DNA of 64,000 nucleotides, taken from JBGTGT01 sp051439375. GTDB lineage: Bacteria; Cyanobacteriota; Cyanobacteriia; Cyanobacteriales; Microcystaceae. The notes beneath the pieces were generated by a model. The model searched no databases, was not told the origin of the DNA, and saw only the letters and a program-made list of their open reading frames with translations. Each line of letters opens with the position of its first letter. Position 1 is the stretch's first letter. A program made the position numbers and the translations under genes. The stretch spans positions 1-64,000 of the forward strand of contig JBFRWB010000087.1 in NCBI GenBank assembly GCA_051439375.1. The letters are read 5' to 3'. Positions 25,362 to 35,069 of this stretch are shown one piece after another.

Positions 25362-26738
25362 GTGTCGGTTATGTCTTCTAGTCCTCTAAAATCTGCCTTA
25401 AAAAAGTTCAAGTCTGAACAGCGCAAGTGGTCAACCATGGGTCATCAGACTCCTAGACGAGTTAATCGCTGGTTTAAGTGGCTCTCCCCCGGATTATTAG
25501 TAAAACGCTGGCTAATTATTAGTGCAACGGGATTTATGCTTGCTTTACTAGGATTAGCGACTTGGGTAAAACTGACTCCTATCTATCGTTTGATGGAATT
25601 GATTAGTCAACTCCTAGAAGTTATTACTCGTGTAATTCCTAACTATGTGTCTGGCCCCTTAGTGATTTTAACGGGGTTGTTTTTAGTATTATGGGGGCAA
25701 AGTCGGGCAGTTGGCTCAATTACAGAGGCTTTTTCACCGGGAGATGAAGAATTAGTCGATATTATTCTGGCTCATCGTCGTTTGAATCGAGGTCCGAAAA
25801 TCGTAGCTATTGGGGGAGGAACGGGACTTTCTACCCTATTACGGGGCTTAAAAGATTACAGTGCTAATATTACCGCCATTGTAACCGTTGCCGATGATGG
25901 TGGCTCATCTGGCCGTCTCAGACGAGAAATCGGGGTACTCCCACCGGGGGATATTCGTAACTGTTTAGCCTCCCTCGCAGATGAAGAGAAATTATTAACC
26001 GAATTGTTCCAATATCGCTTTCAAGCAGGAGATGGCTTAGTGGGACATAGTTTTGGGAATCTATTTCTTACCGCTATGACAGAGGTTACAGGAGATTTAG
26101 AACAAGCGATCGCAGCTAGTTCTAAGGTGTTAGCAGTACGGGGAAAAGTCTTACCCGCTACCCTTAGTGATGTTAATCTATGGGCAGAATTAGACGATGG
26201 CCGCTTTATTGAAGGAGAATCTCATATAACAGAAGCTAACGGAAAAATTCGTCATATTGGCTGTCATCCGGCCAACCCTCCTGCTTTACCTGCTGCTATC
26301 CGAGCGATCGAAGAAGCAGACTATATTATCATTGGTCCGGGGAGTTTGTACACTAGCATTATTCCTAACTTATTAGTCCCAGAAATTCAAGATGCCATTC
26401 AACGAGCGACAGTTCCTCGTATTTATGTCTGCAATATTATGACCCAAGAAGGAGAAACGACAGGTTATACTGTCTCTGATCATATTAAGGCGATGGTGCA
26501 GGTTTGTGGTAAACGAATGTTTGATGGGGTACTTGCTCAACGTACACCGCCTTCTCCCTCAGTTTTAAAGAACTATGCACTGGAAAATAGTCATCCTGTC
26601 TATTTAGACCGTGAAGATGTCGCTAAAATGGGCTATCGGGTGGTTTTAGCCAATGTTATGGAGGAAAAAGAGGGGAAAGTACGGCATGATTGCGATCGCC
26701 TTGCACGGGTATTAGTGCGTTGGTACAGTGGAAAGTAG
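25362..26738 (+). CDS. yvcK: YvcK-type UDP-GlcNAc-binding/gluconeogenesis factor with membrane-bound N-terminus
   Basis: 458 residues. The C-terminal 320 are a YvcK/CofD-like domain with IVAIGGGTGLSTLLRGL, VTVADDGGSSGRLRRE, PPGDIRNCLASLAD and IIIGPGSLYTSIIPNLL. In Firmicutes and actinobacteria YvcK binds UDP-GlcNAc and coordinates gluconeogenic growth with cell-wall synthesis. The first 130 residues add two hydrophobic segments (about 47-67 and 95-113), so the factor is tethered to the membrane, unlike the short Bacillus form. The gene ends 9 bp from the convergent CNNM-type gene. Confidence 0.9.
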   Translation: MSVMSSSPLKSALKKFKSEQRKWSTMGHQTPRRVNRWFKWLSPGLLVKRWLIISATGFMLALLGLATWVKLTPIYRLMELISQLLEVITRVIPNYVSGPLVILTGLFLVLWGQSRAVGSITEAFSPGDEELVDIILAHRRLNRGPKIVAIGGGTGLSTLLRGLKDYSANITAIVTVADDGGSSGRLRREIGVLPPGDIRNCLASLADEEKLLTELFQYRFQAGDGLVGHSFGNLFLTAMTEVTGDLEQAIAASSKVLAVRGKVLPATLSDVNLWAELDDGRFIEGESHITEANGKIRHIGCHPANPPALPAAIRAIEEADYIIIGPGSLYTSIIPNLLVPEIQDAIQRATVPRIYVCNIMTQEGETTGYTVSDHIKAMVQVCGKRMFDGVLAQRTPPSPSVLKNYALENSHPVYLDREDVAKMGYRVVLANVMEEKEGKVRHDCDRLARVLVRWYSGK

Positions 26739-26747
26739 GATCTTGGC

Positions 26748-27788
26748 CTATTCTTGAATACCACTTGCTTCTAAAAGAATTTGACGTTTTTTGCGAGCAA
26801 TCTCTTGTAAGTCAATTATTTTATCGGTTTCATCTACAATCTCTCCTGTTAACACCTCAATCACGTCTTCTAAGGTGACAACCCCTGCAACGCCACCATA
26901 TTCATCTAACACCACCATCAGGTGTTCTCTACTTTCTTGGAATTGCTTTAAGAGTTTATCTGCATGAATTGATTCTGGCACAAAACGGACAGGTCTAGTT
27001 AAGTCACTTAATTTCTCTCTTTGTTTTCTTTCAATTAAGGCGGTTAATAACTCACTTTTTAAAGCAATCCCTAACACCTGATCAATAGATTCACCACTAA
27101 TAATAATGCGACTATGTTGGGATTTAATAATCTCTTCTTGACAGTCTTCTAAATTTAAACTCCCTGATAAATGGGTAACAATTACCCGTGGTGTCATTAC
27201 ATCAGTGGCTGTTAAATCATTAAGTTGAAAAACCCGTTGAATCATTTCTGCTTCATTGCCTTCGATGACACCTTCTTTATAGCCAATAGTTGCTAAGAAC
27301 CGAATTTCTGTTTCATTCGTAGAAGGAAGTTTTTTCCCCTTGGTAAAAGGACTTGTTACTTTTTCAATTAACCAAACAAGTGGTGTAAAAATAACAGTTA
27401 AAAAGCGTAGGGGAATAGCAATAGCTAAAGCAATTTTAGTCGCATACCTTTCCCCAAGAGTTTTAGGAATAATTTCAGCAAAAAGAATAATTAATAGCGT
27501 TAAGATAGCAGAAAAAACACCAATCCAAGTTTCCCCTAATACAGAAGCCGCTAAACTACCAATGACAATACTACCGACAATATTAAAGATGTTATTGATA
27601 ATCACAATAGTGGCGATAGGACGGTTCATTTTTTGGCGAATTCCGTAGAGCGCAAGGGCAGCAGGGCGTTTAGATTGAGCTAATTGTCGAACTTTAACTA
27701 AAGGAACTGAAAATAAGGCAGTTTCGGAGCAAGAACACATTGCCGACCCTAATAGTACCACCAATACAACCACTAAAATTTGCAACAT
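26748..27788 (-). CDS. CNNM/HlyC-CorC family protein (DUF21 plus CBS pair)
   Basis: 346 residues. The DUF21/CNNM membrane domain fills residues 1-150 (CSETALFS, PIATIVIINNIFNIVGS, EIIPKTLGERYA), followed by a CBS pair (VMTPRVIVTHLSG; DEYGGVAGVVTLEDVIEVLTGEI). Members transport or sense Mg2+, Co2+ or Na+. The C-terminal CorC/HlyC domain found in longer relatives is absent: the protein ends some 25 residues after the CBS pair. The stop lies in normal sequence, so this seems a natural short form. Confidence 0.9.
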   Translation of the reverse strand: MLQILVVVLVVLLGSAMCSCSETALFSVPLVKVRQLAQSKRPAALALYGIRQKMNRPIATIVIINNIFNIVGSIVIGSLAASVLGETWIGVFSAILTLLIILFAEIIPKTLGERYATKIALAIAIPLRFLTVIFTPLVWLIEKVTSPFTKGKKLPSTNETEIRFLATIGYKEGVIEGNEAEMIQRVFQLNDLTATDVMTPRVIVTHLSGSLNLEDCQEEIIKSQHSRIIISGESIDQVLGIALKSELLTALIERKQREKLSDLTRPVRFVPESIHADKLLKQFQESREHLMVVLDEYGGVAGVVTLEDVIEVLTGEIVDETDKIIDLQEIARKKRQILLEASGIQE

Positions 27789-27941
27789 AAGAATAAAAGT
27801 TTAGCATCTCATTCTCTTCTAATCATAACTGTTAACTGCTCACTAAATTACCAATTTTTCGGTTGAAACTGCTTATCATTAAGAATAATCACCGTTTCTC
27901 CTGATAGATAATTAATTTACATTACAGAGGTTCAGGAAATT

Positions 27942-27966
27942 AAAAAACACGGCCGAAATGACCGTG
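27942..27966 (-). terminator. Intrinsic terminator after the LysM/M23 gene
   Basis: On the minus strand CACGGTC-atttc-GGCCGTG forms a 7-bp stem with one G-T pair, followed directly by six T. It lies 37 bp past the stop of the M23 endopeptidase gene and is a textbook rho-independent terminator. Confidence 0.85.
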
Positions 27967-28002
27967 GAGAAAATTTAGAAAGTGACTGCTTTGAGGCTAG
28001 GT

Positions 28003-30009
28003 TTAACGGGACTTGGGTAGAAATGCCATGGGATTTCGCGCACCCTGTCCTTTGGGGTGAATTTCAAAGTGTAGATGAGGCCCTGTGCTGAAACCTGTAC
28101 TTCCCATTTTGGCGATTAGTTGACCTTGCTCAACCTTTTGTCCTCGACGCACTAATATTTTACTGTTGTGAGCATAAAGAGTTACACTGCCATCTCCATG
28201 ACGTAACTTGACTAAATTGCCATAACCACCCGAATTCCAACCTGCACTAATTACTTCACCGTCTGCGGCTGCTACAATGGGTGTGCCAATCGGTGCAGCA
28301 ATATCGATTCCTTTGTGCATTCTGCCCCAACGCGGACCATAACCAGAGGTTAACACACCCCGTGATGGCCAAATATAACCTGCAAACTTCATAGGAGCTT
28401 CAGGCAAATAATCTTCGGGGAACGTTAGAGAGGGTAATTCAGGGCTAACGGTTTCACCGACAGGAATTTGAAAGCGATTGGTGGCTTTTTCAGAAGATGA
28501 GGCGGTACTGATAAGACTTTGGCTTTCAGAGGTATTAAAGTTTAAGGGTTCTGGTTCAGATGACTGATTTTTCTGCCATTCTGGGTTAATTGCTTCACCA
28601 ACAATGGTTTCCTGTTCATCCTCATTCTCCCATTCAATCTCAATTCCCTGCGCCTCACGGGGTTGATAATCAGCTTGAACGCTGACTAAATCCTGTTTTA
28701 ACCGTTCAGTGGATAAAGACCGATTCTCTGGTCTAGGAAAAGAGACATTAGCTAATTGTGCTGTTTCCTGAGCCGTTTTAGGGTTAGCTGTTGTCGGAAT
28801 AATTAGAGTTTGATTGGCCTTGATTAAATTAGGATTATAGATGCCATTAGCTTGAATTAGCTCTTGGGTACTAATTCCGTGGCGACGAGCAATAGAATTT
28901 AAAGTATCTCCTGTTTGTACCTGATAGGTTTCATTAAGATCAGGCGCAGTTAAGGTTGGTTGGGGAATAATCGATGTAGGGGTTGGTTCGATTGGGCGTG
29001 GCTTGTAAGCTTGCTCAACGGCTTGATTCGCATTGGGTACAACGGGTTTAACCTGAGTGGAAGTTTCTGGTTTTTTGTAAGGATCAATTTCTAGGACTTC
29101 TTGAGACGTTGGTAATGGTAAGGGATCAGAGGGCGGAATAAAAGCCCGTTGTGTTTCAGGTGTTGGGACAGGAATAGGGATCGCTTTAACTTCAATTTCC
29201 TCTGATTCTGAGGTGAATTCCCCTTCATCAACGCCAATCACTTCGATGGAAACGCTTTCAGCTTCTACAGGAATCAGACTGGTTAGGTTTGCTTTAGATT
29301 TAGTCGAAGGAACAGGGGTTTCACTGACATCAGATACCTCTGCATCAATGGTAACGTCTAGTTCAGTGGGAATGTGTTGAGCTTGCTGCTCTGTCTTTAA
29401 TTCTGTCCAACTTTCCGCTAAACGTTGACGAGTTTCTCTAATATGCTGTTCTGAGTCCTCAGAGGGTTCTTCGACTACAGCAATAGGTGTAGAAGAAACA
29501 ACAGTTGAGTTATCAAGGGTAATAGGTACAGTTGTCGGCTCTGATAGGGTGGGATCGAGAGAGGGGATTTTGAGGGTTTGTCCCACAGCCAGTTCAGCTT
29601 TCGGAGATAATTGATTAGATTCGGCCAAAGTTTCTGGCTCAACTTTATAGGCTTCTGCTAACGCCCATAGAGAGTCCCCTTCCTTGACTTCATGCTTTAG
29701 AGACGGCACTTCTAAAGGCGCATCAGCCTCATCTGAAGTAGAAACCGTCGGCAAATGTTGAAGGGATGAATGTTCAACCGATTGACTGGCTGCAAGTACG
29801 GTTGTTGATGGACTAGCAAACATTCCAACTGTTCCCACAGAAAGGGTTAATCCTAGCCAAGCAATATGGCGACTCATTCCCTGATAGGGGGATGGTGTGG
29901 GGGTTGTTTCAACCGGATTAGAGATTTCAATCCGAGAAAACGCTTCTGGACGGGAAGAAGCAAGAGTGATCGTTATAGTAGTGGGACTTTTCAACAAGAA
30001 CCTCCTCAT
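28003..30009 (-). CDS. LysM-domain M23 metalloendopeptidase (NlpD/EnvC-like)
   Basis: About 668 residues. An N-terminal hydrophobic segment (HIAWLGLTLSVGTVGMFA) near residue 50 anchors or exports it. Two LysM domains follow (KEGDSLWALAEAYKV and QTGDTLNSIARRHGI), separated by long Pro/Glu/Thr-rich linkers. The C-terminal M23 domain has HKGIDIAAPIGTPI, YAHNSK and GPHLHFE, with all zinc ligands, so it should cut peptidoglycan cross-links or activate amidases. The start is unsure: ATG 30009 is used, but AGGAGG at 30006-30001 would place a TTG start at 29997 or 29994. A good terminator follows the gene. Confidence 0.92.
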   Translation of the reverse strand: MRRFLLKSPTTITITLASSRPEAFSRIEISNPVETTPTPSPYQGMSRHIAWLGLTLSVGTVGMFASPSTTVLAASQSVEHSSLQHLPTVSTSDEADAPLEVPSLKHEVKEGDSLWALAEAYKVEPETLAESNQLSPKAELAVGQTLKIPSLDPTLSEPTTVPITLDNSTVVSSTPIAVVEEPSEDSEQHIRETRQRLAESWTELKTEQQAQHIPTELDVTIDAEVSDVSETPVPSTKSKANLTSLIPVEAESVSIEVIGVDEGEFTSESEEIEVKAIPIPVPTPETQRAFIPPSDPLPLPTSQEVLEIDPYKKPETSTQVKPVVPNANQAVEQAYKPRPIEPTPTSIIPQPTLTAPDLNETYQVQTGDTLNSIARRHGISTQELIQANGIYNPNLIKANQTLIIPTTANPKTAQETAQLANVSFPRPENRSLSTERLKQDLVSVQADYQPREAQGIEIEWENEDEQETIVGEAINPEWQKNQSSEPEPLNFNTSESQSLISTASSSEKATNRFQIPVGETVSPELPSLTFPEDYLPEAPMKFAGYIWPSRGVLTSGYGPRWGRMHKGIDIAAPIGTPIVAAADGEVISAGWNSGGYGNLVKLRHGDGSVTLYAHNSKILVRRGQKVEQGQLIAKMGSTGFSTGPHLHFEIHPKGQGARNPMAFLPKSR

Positions 30010-30382
30010 ATCATAGATACAGAGCTTATGCTCCACTTGATGTAAACACCGCTCAGTTATTCTAGTTTAATTTTTTTGCAAACAGCCTGAGTAGATGCAC
30101 TCAAAATTTTGCGACATCTTAAAAAAGGGTAGCCTGATTTCAGGGTTAAGACAAGGTAATCATGGCTCTATATTCTAGCTTTCTTGGCGTTATACTTGCC
30201 TGTATGTCTCTTCGACGCTCAAAAACTAATTATGTTTCCCTAACTCTCCACAGACTTGAACAATTCTGTCGCTACACTTTAAAATTTCTAGAAGTCTAAC
30301 TCATTTAATGAACCATAATGGAAAACCCCTTCTAAGTGGATAGAAGAGGAATAAAAGAGCTTAGGAAGGAGTCAAAATTAGG

Positions 30383-32029
30383 TTATCGATCAGATGAAAC
30401 CTCATGATCAACTAAATCCATATTAAATAGCTCATCGAGTTCTTCTAGCTGTTTTTTGTGTCCATTCTCAGGATGCTCCTTTTTTGGCTCATCCTCCTCT
30501 GCGAAAATATCCGCAAAAGGATTATCTGCATCAGATAAAGTGGGTTCAGAAGGCAAACCCTCATCTACTGGGGCATCTTCTTGCAGCATATTGAGGAAAT
30601 CGTCATCTGGGGTCGATAAATCTGCTAAATCAGGTAAAGACTCTACTTTATCAGCTTCTTCCGTCACCTGTGCAGAATCCGTTTGCAAAGAAGCGAGAAA
30701 CTCTAGTTCATCAGGACTATTCTCATCATCGGAAAAAGGTTCGAGTAAAGCATCCTCTTCTGTCTCATCAACCGCTAGATCGGCCGTATCTGAGAGAAAC
30801 GCGTCCAAATCAGCAATATCTTCTTCTACGGTAGAAGTGTGTTCCCCTTCTAAGGTGGGAATATCAGCCACATCCTGAGTCTCTGTGTCGTCAGTTTCAT
30901 CAAGCAACGCATTTAAGCCTGCGATCGCATCTTCTGTCACTTCCGCTTCAGATACGGGATTAACATCCAGTGTTAACTCAGGTTCGACTGCTTCGGCTGT
31001 TTCCTCAAGAAACCCATCTAAACCCGCAATATCTTCTTCTACGGTAGAATCCTGTTGTAATGTTGCCGTCTCTAGGGAATCTTCTTCCTTGATTGCAAAC
31101 ATTTCATCAAGCTCGGCGGTTTCTTCCTCTGTTCCGTCTGCTACCGAGACTTCTCCTTCAGAAATAACGTGAGACTCCGTATCATCTTCACTATCGCTCA
31201 TTTCCTCCAAGGATTCTTCCAAAATATCTGGGACAGTTCCTTGATCATCTGCTGAATCAGCCACAAAAGGCTCATCATTGACTAACGCAACCACTGGTTC
31301 AACACTGGGGGGATGATAGTCTAATTGCTGATCGGCTCTAGCTTCATAGTTAGAAGCCCCAGATTCCGCCAGACGTTCCTCAAAATCCTGTTGAACTTCC
31401 AGAATTTGCCGTTGATAGGTACTTTCAACAGTTTTAAGTTCCGTCTGATATTTCTCTTCGATCTCTTGTTGTTGGGTTTGATGGGTTTCCAGTAGTTCTT
31501 CTAATTCTGCCCGATGTTGTTCTTGGATGGCTTGAATTTGTCCTTGGTTATCCTGTTGTAGTTGTTGGATTTCGGCTTGGTGTTCTTGCTGTAAGGTTTG
31601 TAGTTGTTCCTCTATCATTTGAGGATCAAGAGAAGCAGACTGAGATGCTTGCAGTTCAGCAACTTGAGTCTCTAGTTCCATCACTCGTACCTGAGAGGCT
31701 TTCATCTCCTCAATTTGAGCTTCGAGTTCAGGAATTTGTGCTTGAGCTTGGGTTAGCTCTTCTATCTGGGTTTGATGAGACTGTTCTAAATGATCGATTT
31801 CACTGCGATAATGGGCTTCAAGTTCGGGGATTTTGCTTTTTGCTAGTTGAATTTCATCGTTTTTTGATTCTAGTTCTGCTTGAGCCTCATTGTAAGCCTG
31901 TTCAGACCGTTCTTTTCCCTTTTCTGCCAATTGCAATTTCCTTTGTAAAGGAGATAACTGCATATAAAAATAGGCACTGGGAAGTGCGCCAATTAGTAAG
32001 CCCAAAATACCAAATACCCAAGGATTCAT
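30383..32029 (-). CDS. Membrane-anchored coiled-coil protein with acidic repeats, function unknown
   Basis: 548 residues from ATG 32029, chosen because GGAGG lies five bases upstream. Residues 1-25 form one membrane helix (WVFGILGLLIGALPSAYFYM). About residues 30-225 are a Gln/Glu-rich coiled coil with heptads such as IPELEAQIEEMK. The rest is very acidic and probably disordered, with a recurring unit of the form TVEEDIAxLDxFLxETA at least three times. No enzymatic motif is seen. It could be an envelope or cytoskeletal scaffold, but that is a guess from shape only. The opposite-strand open frames are composition artefacts. Confidence 0.75.
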   Translation of the reverse strand: MNPWVFGILGLLIGALPSAYFYMQLSPLQRKLQLAEKGKERSEQAYNEAQAELESKNDEIQLAKSKIPELEAHYRSEIDHLEQSHQTQIEELTQAQAQIPELEAQIEEMKASQVRVMELETQVAELQASQSASLDPQMIEEQLQTLQQEHQAEIQQLQQDNQGQIQAIQEQHRAELEELLETHQTQQQEIEEKYQTELKTVESTYQRQILEVQQDFEERLAESGASNYEARADQQLDYHPPSVEPVVALVNDEPFVADSADDQGTVPDILEESLEEMSDSEDDTESHVISEGEVSVADGTEEETAELDEMFAIKEEDSLETATLQQDSTVEEDIAGLDGFLEETAEAVEPELTLDVNPVSEAEVTEDAIAGLNALLDETDDTETQDVADIPTLEGEHTSTVEEDIADLDAFLSDTADLAVDETEEDALLEPFSDDENSPDELEFLASLQTDSAQVTEEADKVESLPDLADLSTPDDDFLNMLQEDAPVDEGLPSEPTLSDADNPFADIFAEEDEPKKEHPENGHKKQLEELDELFNMDLVDHEVSSDR

Positions 32030-32041
32030 GATAGCCTCCAA

Positions 32042-32658
32042 ATTTCATTGAGTGGATTGAGGTAGTTTCAATATGCCCAAGATGCTCCCCTGAATTAACA
32101 TCTCTATGGCGAGCTAAAGTTCAGAAGTGCAGGAGTTCAGGAGTTATAAGAAAATTAAATTAATCACTGTTTCCTGTTCCTAAAGGGCTGTTTATAGAAT
32201 TAACAAGAATTAACATTTCTACTTTGCCAGCCCTATCTTTTGTATTTACCGCTACACCTACGAATTTACGAAAGTATCGAGGGAGAGAGGAAAAAAGAAC
32301 CGAATTTTTTTAGGTTTGCTGGTATCGGGTTTCAGGTTTGCTGGTTTCAGGTGTCGGATGATTATATTTTATTGCTGATATTGAACCCAACGTCCCACTA
32401 ATTCTACAAGTAAAAGAATAATAATTATTCTGCTGTTTCGCCACATCATGACGCTTCAAAATATCTAATGCTTGTTATTCTTAAAGTGGCATAAAGAAAC
32501 GTGGGGTTTGCTTCAAGGCTTTTGTAGAATGTGACGGTGGAAAGATTGAGTTAAATCCTCTGCGATCCATGACATTTTTGCCAATTAACGGAAAAATGTT
32601 GCCAAGATTATGAGAATCTAAGACTCTTTTAAGCGTAAAACAAGATTTATCACCAATT
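32042..32658. other. Divergent intergenic region upstream of serA
   Basis: 617 bp between divergent genes, holding both promoters. GGTTTGCTGGT-type repeats lie around 32320-32357. A 26-codon frame on the minus strand (32369-32449) is listed separately as a doubtful small membrane peptide. I see no RNA motif I can name. Confidence 0.5.
32369..32449 (-). CDS. Possible 26-residue single-span membrane peptide
   Basis: A stop-bounded frame starting with two ATGs encodes a short basic N-terminus (MMWRNSR) followed by IIIILLLVELVG and a basic-polar end. The shape fits cyanobacterial single-helix subunits, but I do not recognise the sequence and the ribosome site (GAAG) is weak. It may be chance in AT-rich DNA. 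Confidence 0.2.
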   Translation of the reverse strand: MMWRNSRIIIILLLVELVGRWVQYQQ

Positions 32659-34236
32659 ATGTCCAAAGTTTTAGTGTCCGACCCCGTTGATCAAGCTGGT
32701 ATCGATATCTTATCCCAAGTCGCTCAAGTGGATATCAAAACTAAGCTTCCCCCGGAAGAAATTAGCAAAATTATTCCTGAATATGACGCATTAATGCTAC
32801 GTTCTGGGACAAAAGTGACTCAGGAAGTCATCGAAGCGGGAACCCAATTAAAAATTATCGGACGCGCAGGGGTAGGGGTTGATAATATTGATGTGTCGGC
32901 TGCTACCCGTAAAGGAATTGTAGTGGTTAATTCTCCCGAAGGAAATACCATTGCGGCGGCTGAACACGCTTTAGCCATGATGTTAGCCTTATCCCGTCAT
33001 ATTCCCGATGCGAACCAATCTCTAAAAGGGAATAAATGGGATCGCAAAAAGTTTATGGGAACAGAAGTCTATAAAAAGACCTTGGGGGTGGTTGGCCTCG
33101 GAAAAATTGGCTCTCATGTGGCAACGGTGGCAAAATCAATGGGCATGAATCTTCTTGCTTATGATCCCTTTATTTCCCAAGAACGGGCAGCCCAACTGAA
33201 TTGTACCCTTGTTGACTTAGATTTACTCTTCGCCGAATCAGACTACATTACCCTTCATGTTCCTAAAACTCCTGAAACGAGTAATTTAATTAATGCAGAC
33301 TCCTTAAGCAAGATGAAACCCAATGTCCGCCTTATTAACTGTTCACGAGGTGGAATTATTGATGAAAATGCCCTTGCTGATGCCTTAGATGCGGGAAAAA
33401 TTGGCGGTGCAGCCCTAGATGTTTTTGCAGAAGAACCGTTAGGAGAATCCAAATTAAGAGCAGCTAAGAATATCATTTTAACCCCTCATTTGGGGGCTTC
33501 CACTGCCGAAGCACAGGTCAATGTAGCCATTGATGTCGCAGAACAAATTCGGGATGTTCTCTTAGGACTTCCGGCGCGATCAGCTGTGAATATCCCCGGT
33601 CTCACCCCAGATGTCATGGAGAAAATGCGACCTTATCTCCAATTGGCTGAAACCTTGGGGACATTAGTGGGTCAATTAGCGGGTGGACGGATTGAATGTT
33701 TGACGGTTCGTTTACAGGGTGATTTGGCCATTAATGCAAGTCAACCCTTGGTCGTGGCTTCTATTAAAGGGTTACTCTCTCAGGCACTGCGAGAAAGAGT
33801 CAATTACGTTAATGCAGCCATTGAAGCCAAAGAACGAGGCATTCGGGTCATTGAAACCAAAGATTCATCGATTCGGGATTATTCAGGGTCATTGTACCTA
33901 GAAGCACAAGGCTCATCGGGAACTCATTCAGTCACAGGAACATTACTGAGTAATAGCGAAATTCGTATTACTGATATTGATGACTTTCCCATTAATGTAC
34001 CCCCAAGCGATTATATGCTCTTTACCCTACACCGTGATATGCCCGGCATTATCGGGAAAATTGGCTCATTCTTGGGAAGTTATAACGTCAATATTGCCAG
34101 TATGCAGGTAGGACGTAAAATTGTGCGGGGGGATGCTTTAATGGCTTTAAGTTTAGATGATCCGCTACCCGAAGGCTTATTAACAGAAATCACAAAAGTA
34201 GAGGGAATTCGGGACGCTTATACGGTTAAGCTGTGA
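32659..34236 (+). CDS. serA: D-3-phosphoglycerate dehydrogenase
   Basis: 525 residues of the long SerA form, oxidising 3-phosphoglycerate as the first step of serine synthesis. The Rossmann motif GVVGLGKIGSHVA and the catalytic Arg (NCSRGGIIDE), Glu (EEPLGES) and His (LTPHLGAST) are present. An intervening ASB domain and a C-terminal ACT domain (FTLHRDMPGIIGKIGSFLG) follow, the latter usual for serine feedback control. Start is ATG 32659. A GC-rich hairpin lies just after the stop. Confidence 0.97.
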   Translation: MSKVLVSDPVDQAGIDILSQVAQVDIKTKLPPEEISKIIPEYDALMLRSGTKVTQEVIEAGTQLKIIGRAGVGVDNIDVSAATRKGIVVVNSPEGNTIAAAEHALAMMLALSRHIPDANQSLKGNKWDRKKFMGTEVYKKTLGVVGLGKIGSHVATVAKSMGMNLLAYDPFISQERAAQLNCTLVDLDLLFAESDYITLHVPKTPETSNLINADSLSKMKPNVRLINCSRGGIIDENALADALDAGKIGGAALDVFAEEPLGESKLRAAKNIILTPHLGASTAEAQVNVAIDVAEQIRDVLLGLPARSAVNIPGLTPDVMEKMRPYLQLAETLGTLVGQLAGGRIECLTVRLQGDLAINASQPLVVASIKGLLSQALRERVNYVNAAIEAKERGIRVIETKDSSIRDYSGSLYLEAQGSSGTHSVTGTLLSNSEIRITDIDDFPINVPPSDYMLFTLHRDMPGIIGKIGSFLGSYNVNIASMQVGRKIVRGDALMALSLDDPLPEGLLTEITKVEGIRDAYTVKL

Positions 34237-34250
34237 TAAATAATGGTTTT

Positions 34251-34272
34251 GGGGCGCATTTCTCTGCGCCTC
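34251..34272 (+). terminator. GC-rich hairpin after serA
   Basis: GGCGCA (34253-34258) pairs with TGCGCC (34265-34270), extended by G-T and G-C pairs, 15 bp beyond the serA stop. There is no T-run directly after it, so termination there is likely but not certain. Confidence 0.5.
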
Positions 34273-34346
34273 AGACGATTCGACATCAGTAGGAAAAAAT
34301 AAAATAAAAAGTTAGGTAAAGTTTCTTCGCGAGTTAATTTATTCTT

Positions 34347-35033
34347 TTAGAAATCATAGCCAAAAAGATCAATATCTTCTTTGAAAGTATCTCTTATTAA
34401 TTCTTTAGTTTTTTCATTATAGAATTCTTGATAAGGTTTGGTGTTAGAAACATTCAATTTAGGTAAAGTAGTAGAGATTCCAATGCGATCGCATATCTTA
34501 GCAAAATCAGTGTCTAGCGTTTCAAATCGTCCGACAAAATCCACTAATAGTTCACCCTCCTTAGAATAAATGAAGTCTTTTTGATATCTTACTTCTTCTG
34601 AACAACGCCATTCTAAGTATTCATCAAAATTGGCAAACCCTTTAACCATGCTGTGTTGGGTATGTTGTTCATCTTTTAGCATAAACTTATAGAGAGAAAC
34701 TTGCCAATCCCATGGATTACGTACAATTGCAAAGGAAAAATAAGAATCAAATGCTTCTTGATCCATTGCCTCAATCAGTTCAGTTGCTGTTATATGGCGA
34801 TAAAAAGGTTGAGGATCAAAAGGCGGTGAAATATATAGCCTGTTTAAGATGCGTGCCATTATATCTTGCCATGGATTTACAACCAATGGCCTCAGAGCTT
34901 TGTATATGCTAGTCCCAGCATTTTTATATACATGAATGAATATAAACTTTTGTTTTTTTGATAATAACATTTGTTGTATCTCCCTAAATACAAATAGTGA
35001 CAGTGTTGTGATACCATAGATGGGTTTTATCAT
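34347..35033 (-). CDS. Sulfotransferase family 2 protein, tandem paralogue 1
   Basis: 228 residues with the PAPS-binding P-loop-like motif FIHVYKNAGTSI and the later AIVRNPWDWQVSLYKF, typical of Sulfotransfer_2-type enzymes that move sulfate from PAPS to carbohydrates. The C-terminus KPYQEFYNEKTKELIRDTF is shared with the next two genes. An N-terminal hydrophobic stretch (GITTLSLFVF) precedes the P-loop, as in Golgi-type membrane-anchored relatives, though an internal Met at LLSKKQKF could be the true start. Last of three tandem copies on the minus strand. Confidence 0.85.
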   Translation of the reverse strand: MIKPIYGITTLSLFVFREIQQMLLSKKQKFIFIHVYKNAGTSIYKALRPLVVNPWQDIMARILNRLYISPPFDPQPFYRHITATELIEAMDQEAFDSYFSFAIVRNPWDWQVSLYKFMLKDEQHTQHSMVKGFANFDEYLEWRCSEEVRYQKDFIYSKEGELLVDFVGRFETLDTDFAKICDRIGISTTLPKLNVSNTKPYQEFYNEKTKELIRDTFKEDIDLFGYDF

Positions 35034-35069
35034 TACAATCTATTTTCTAAAAAAGAGCCAATGAAATAG

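Noticed and set aside
30010..30250. A cyclic di-AMP (ydaO) riboswitch before the M23 endopeptidase gene
   Set aside because: Such riboswitches often precede wall hydrolase genes, but I could not find the conserved core in the leader; only a small CCTGAAATCAGG hairpin is visible.
30456..32031. Ser-rich frames opposite the coiled-coil gene
   Set aside because: They mirror the Glu/Asp-rich composition of the real gene on the other strand.
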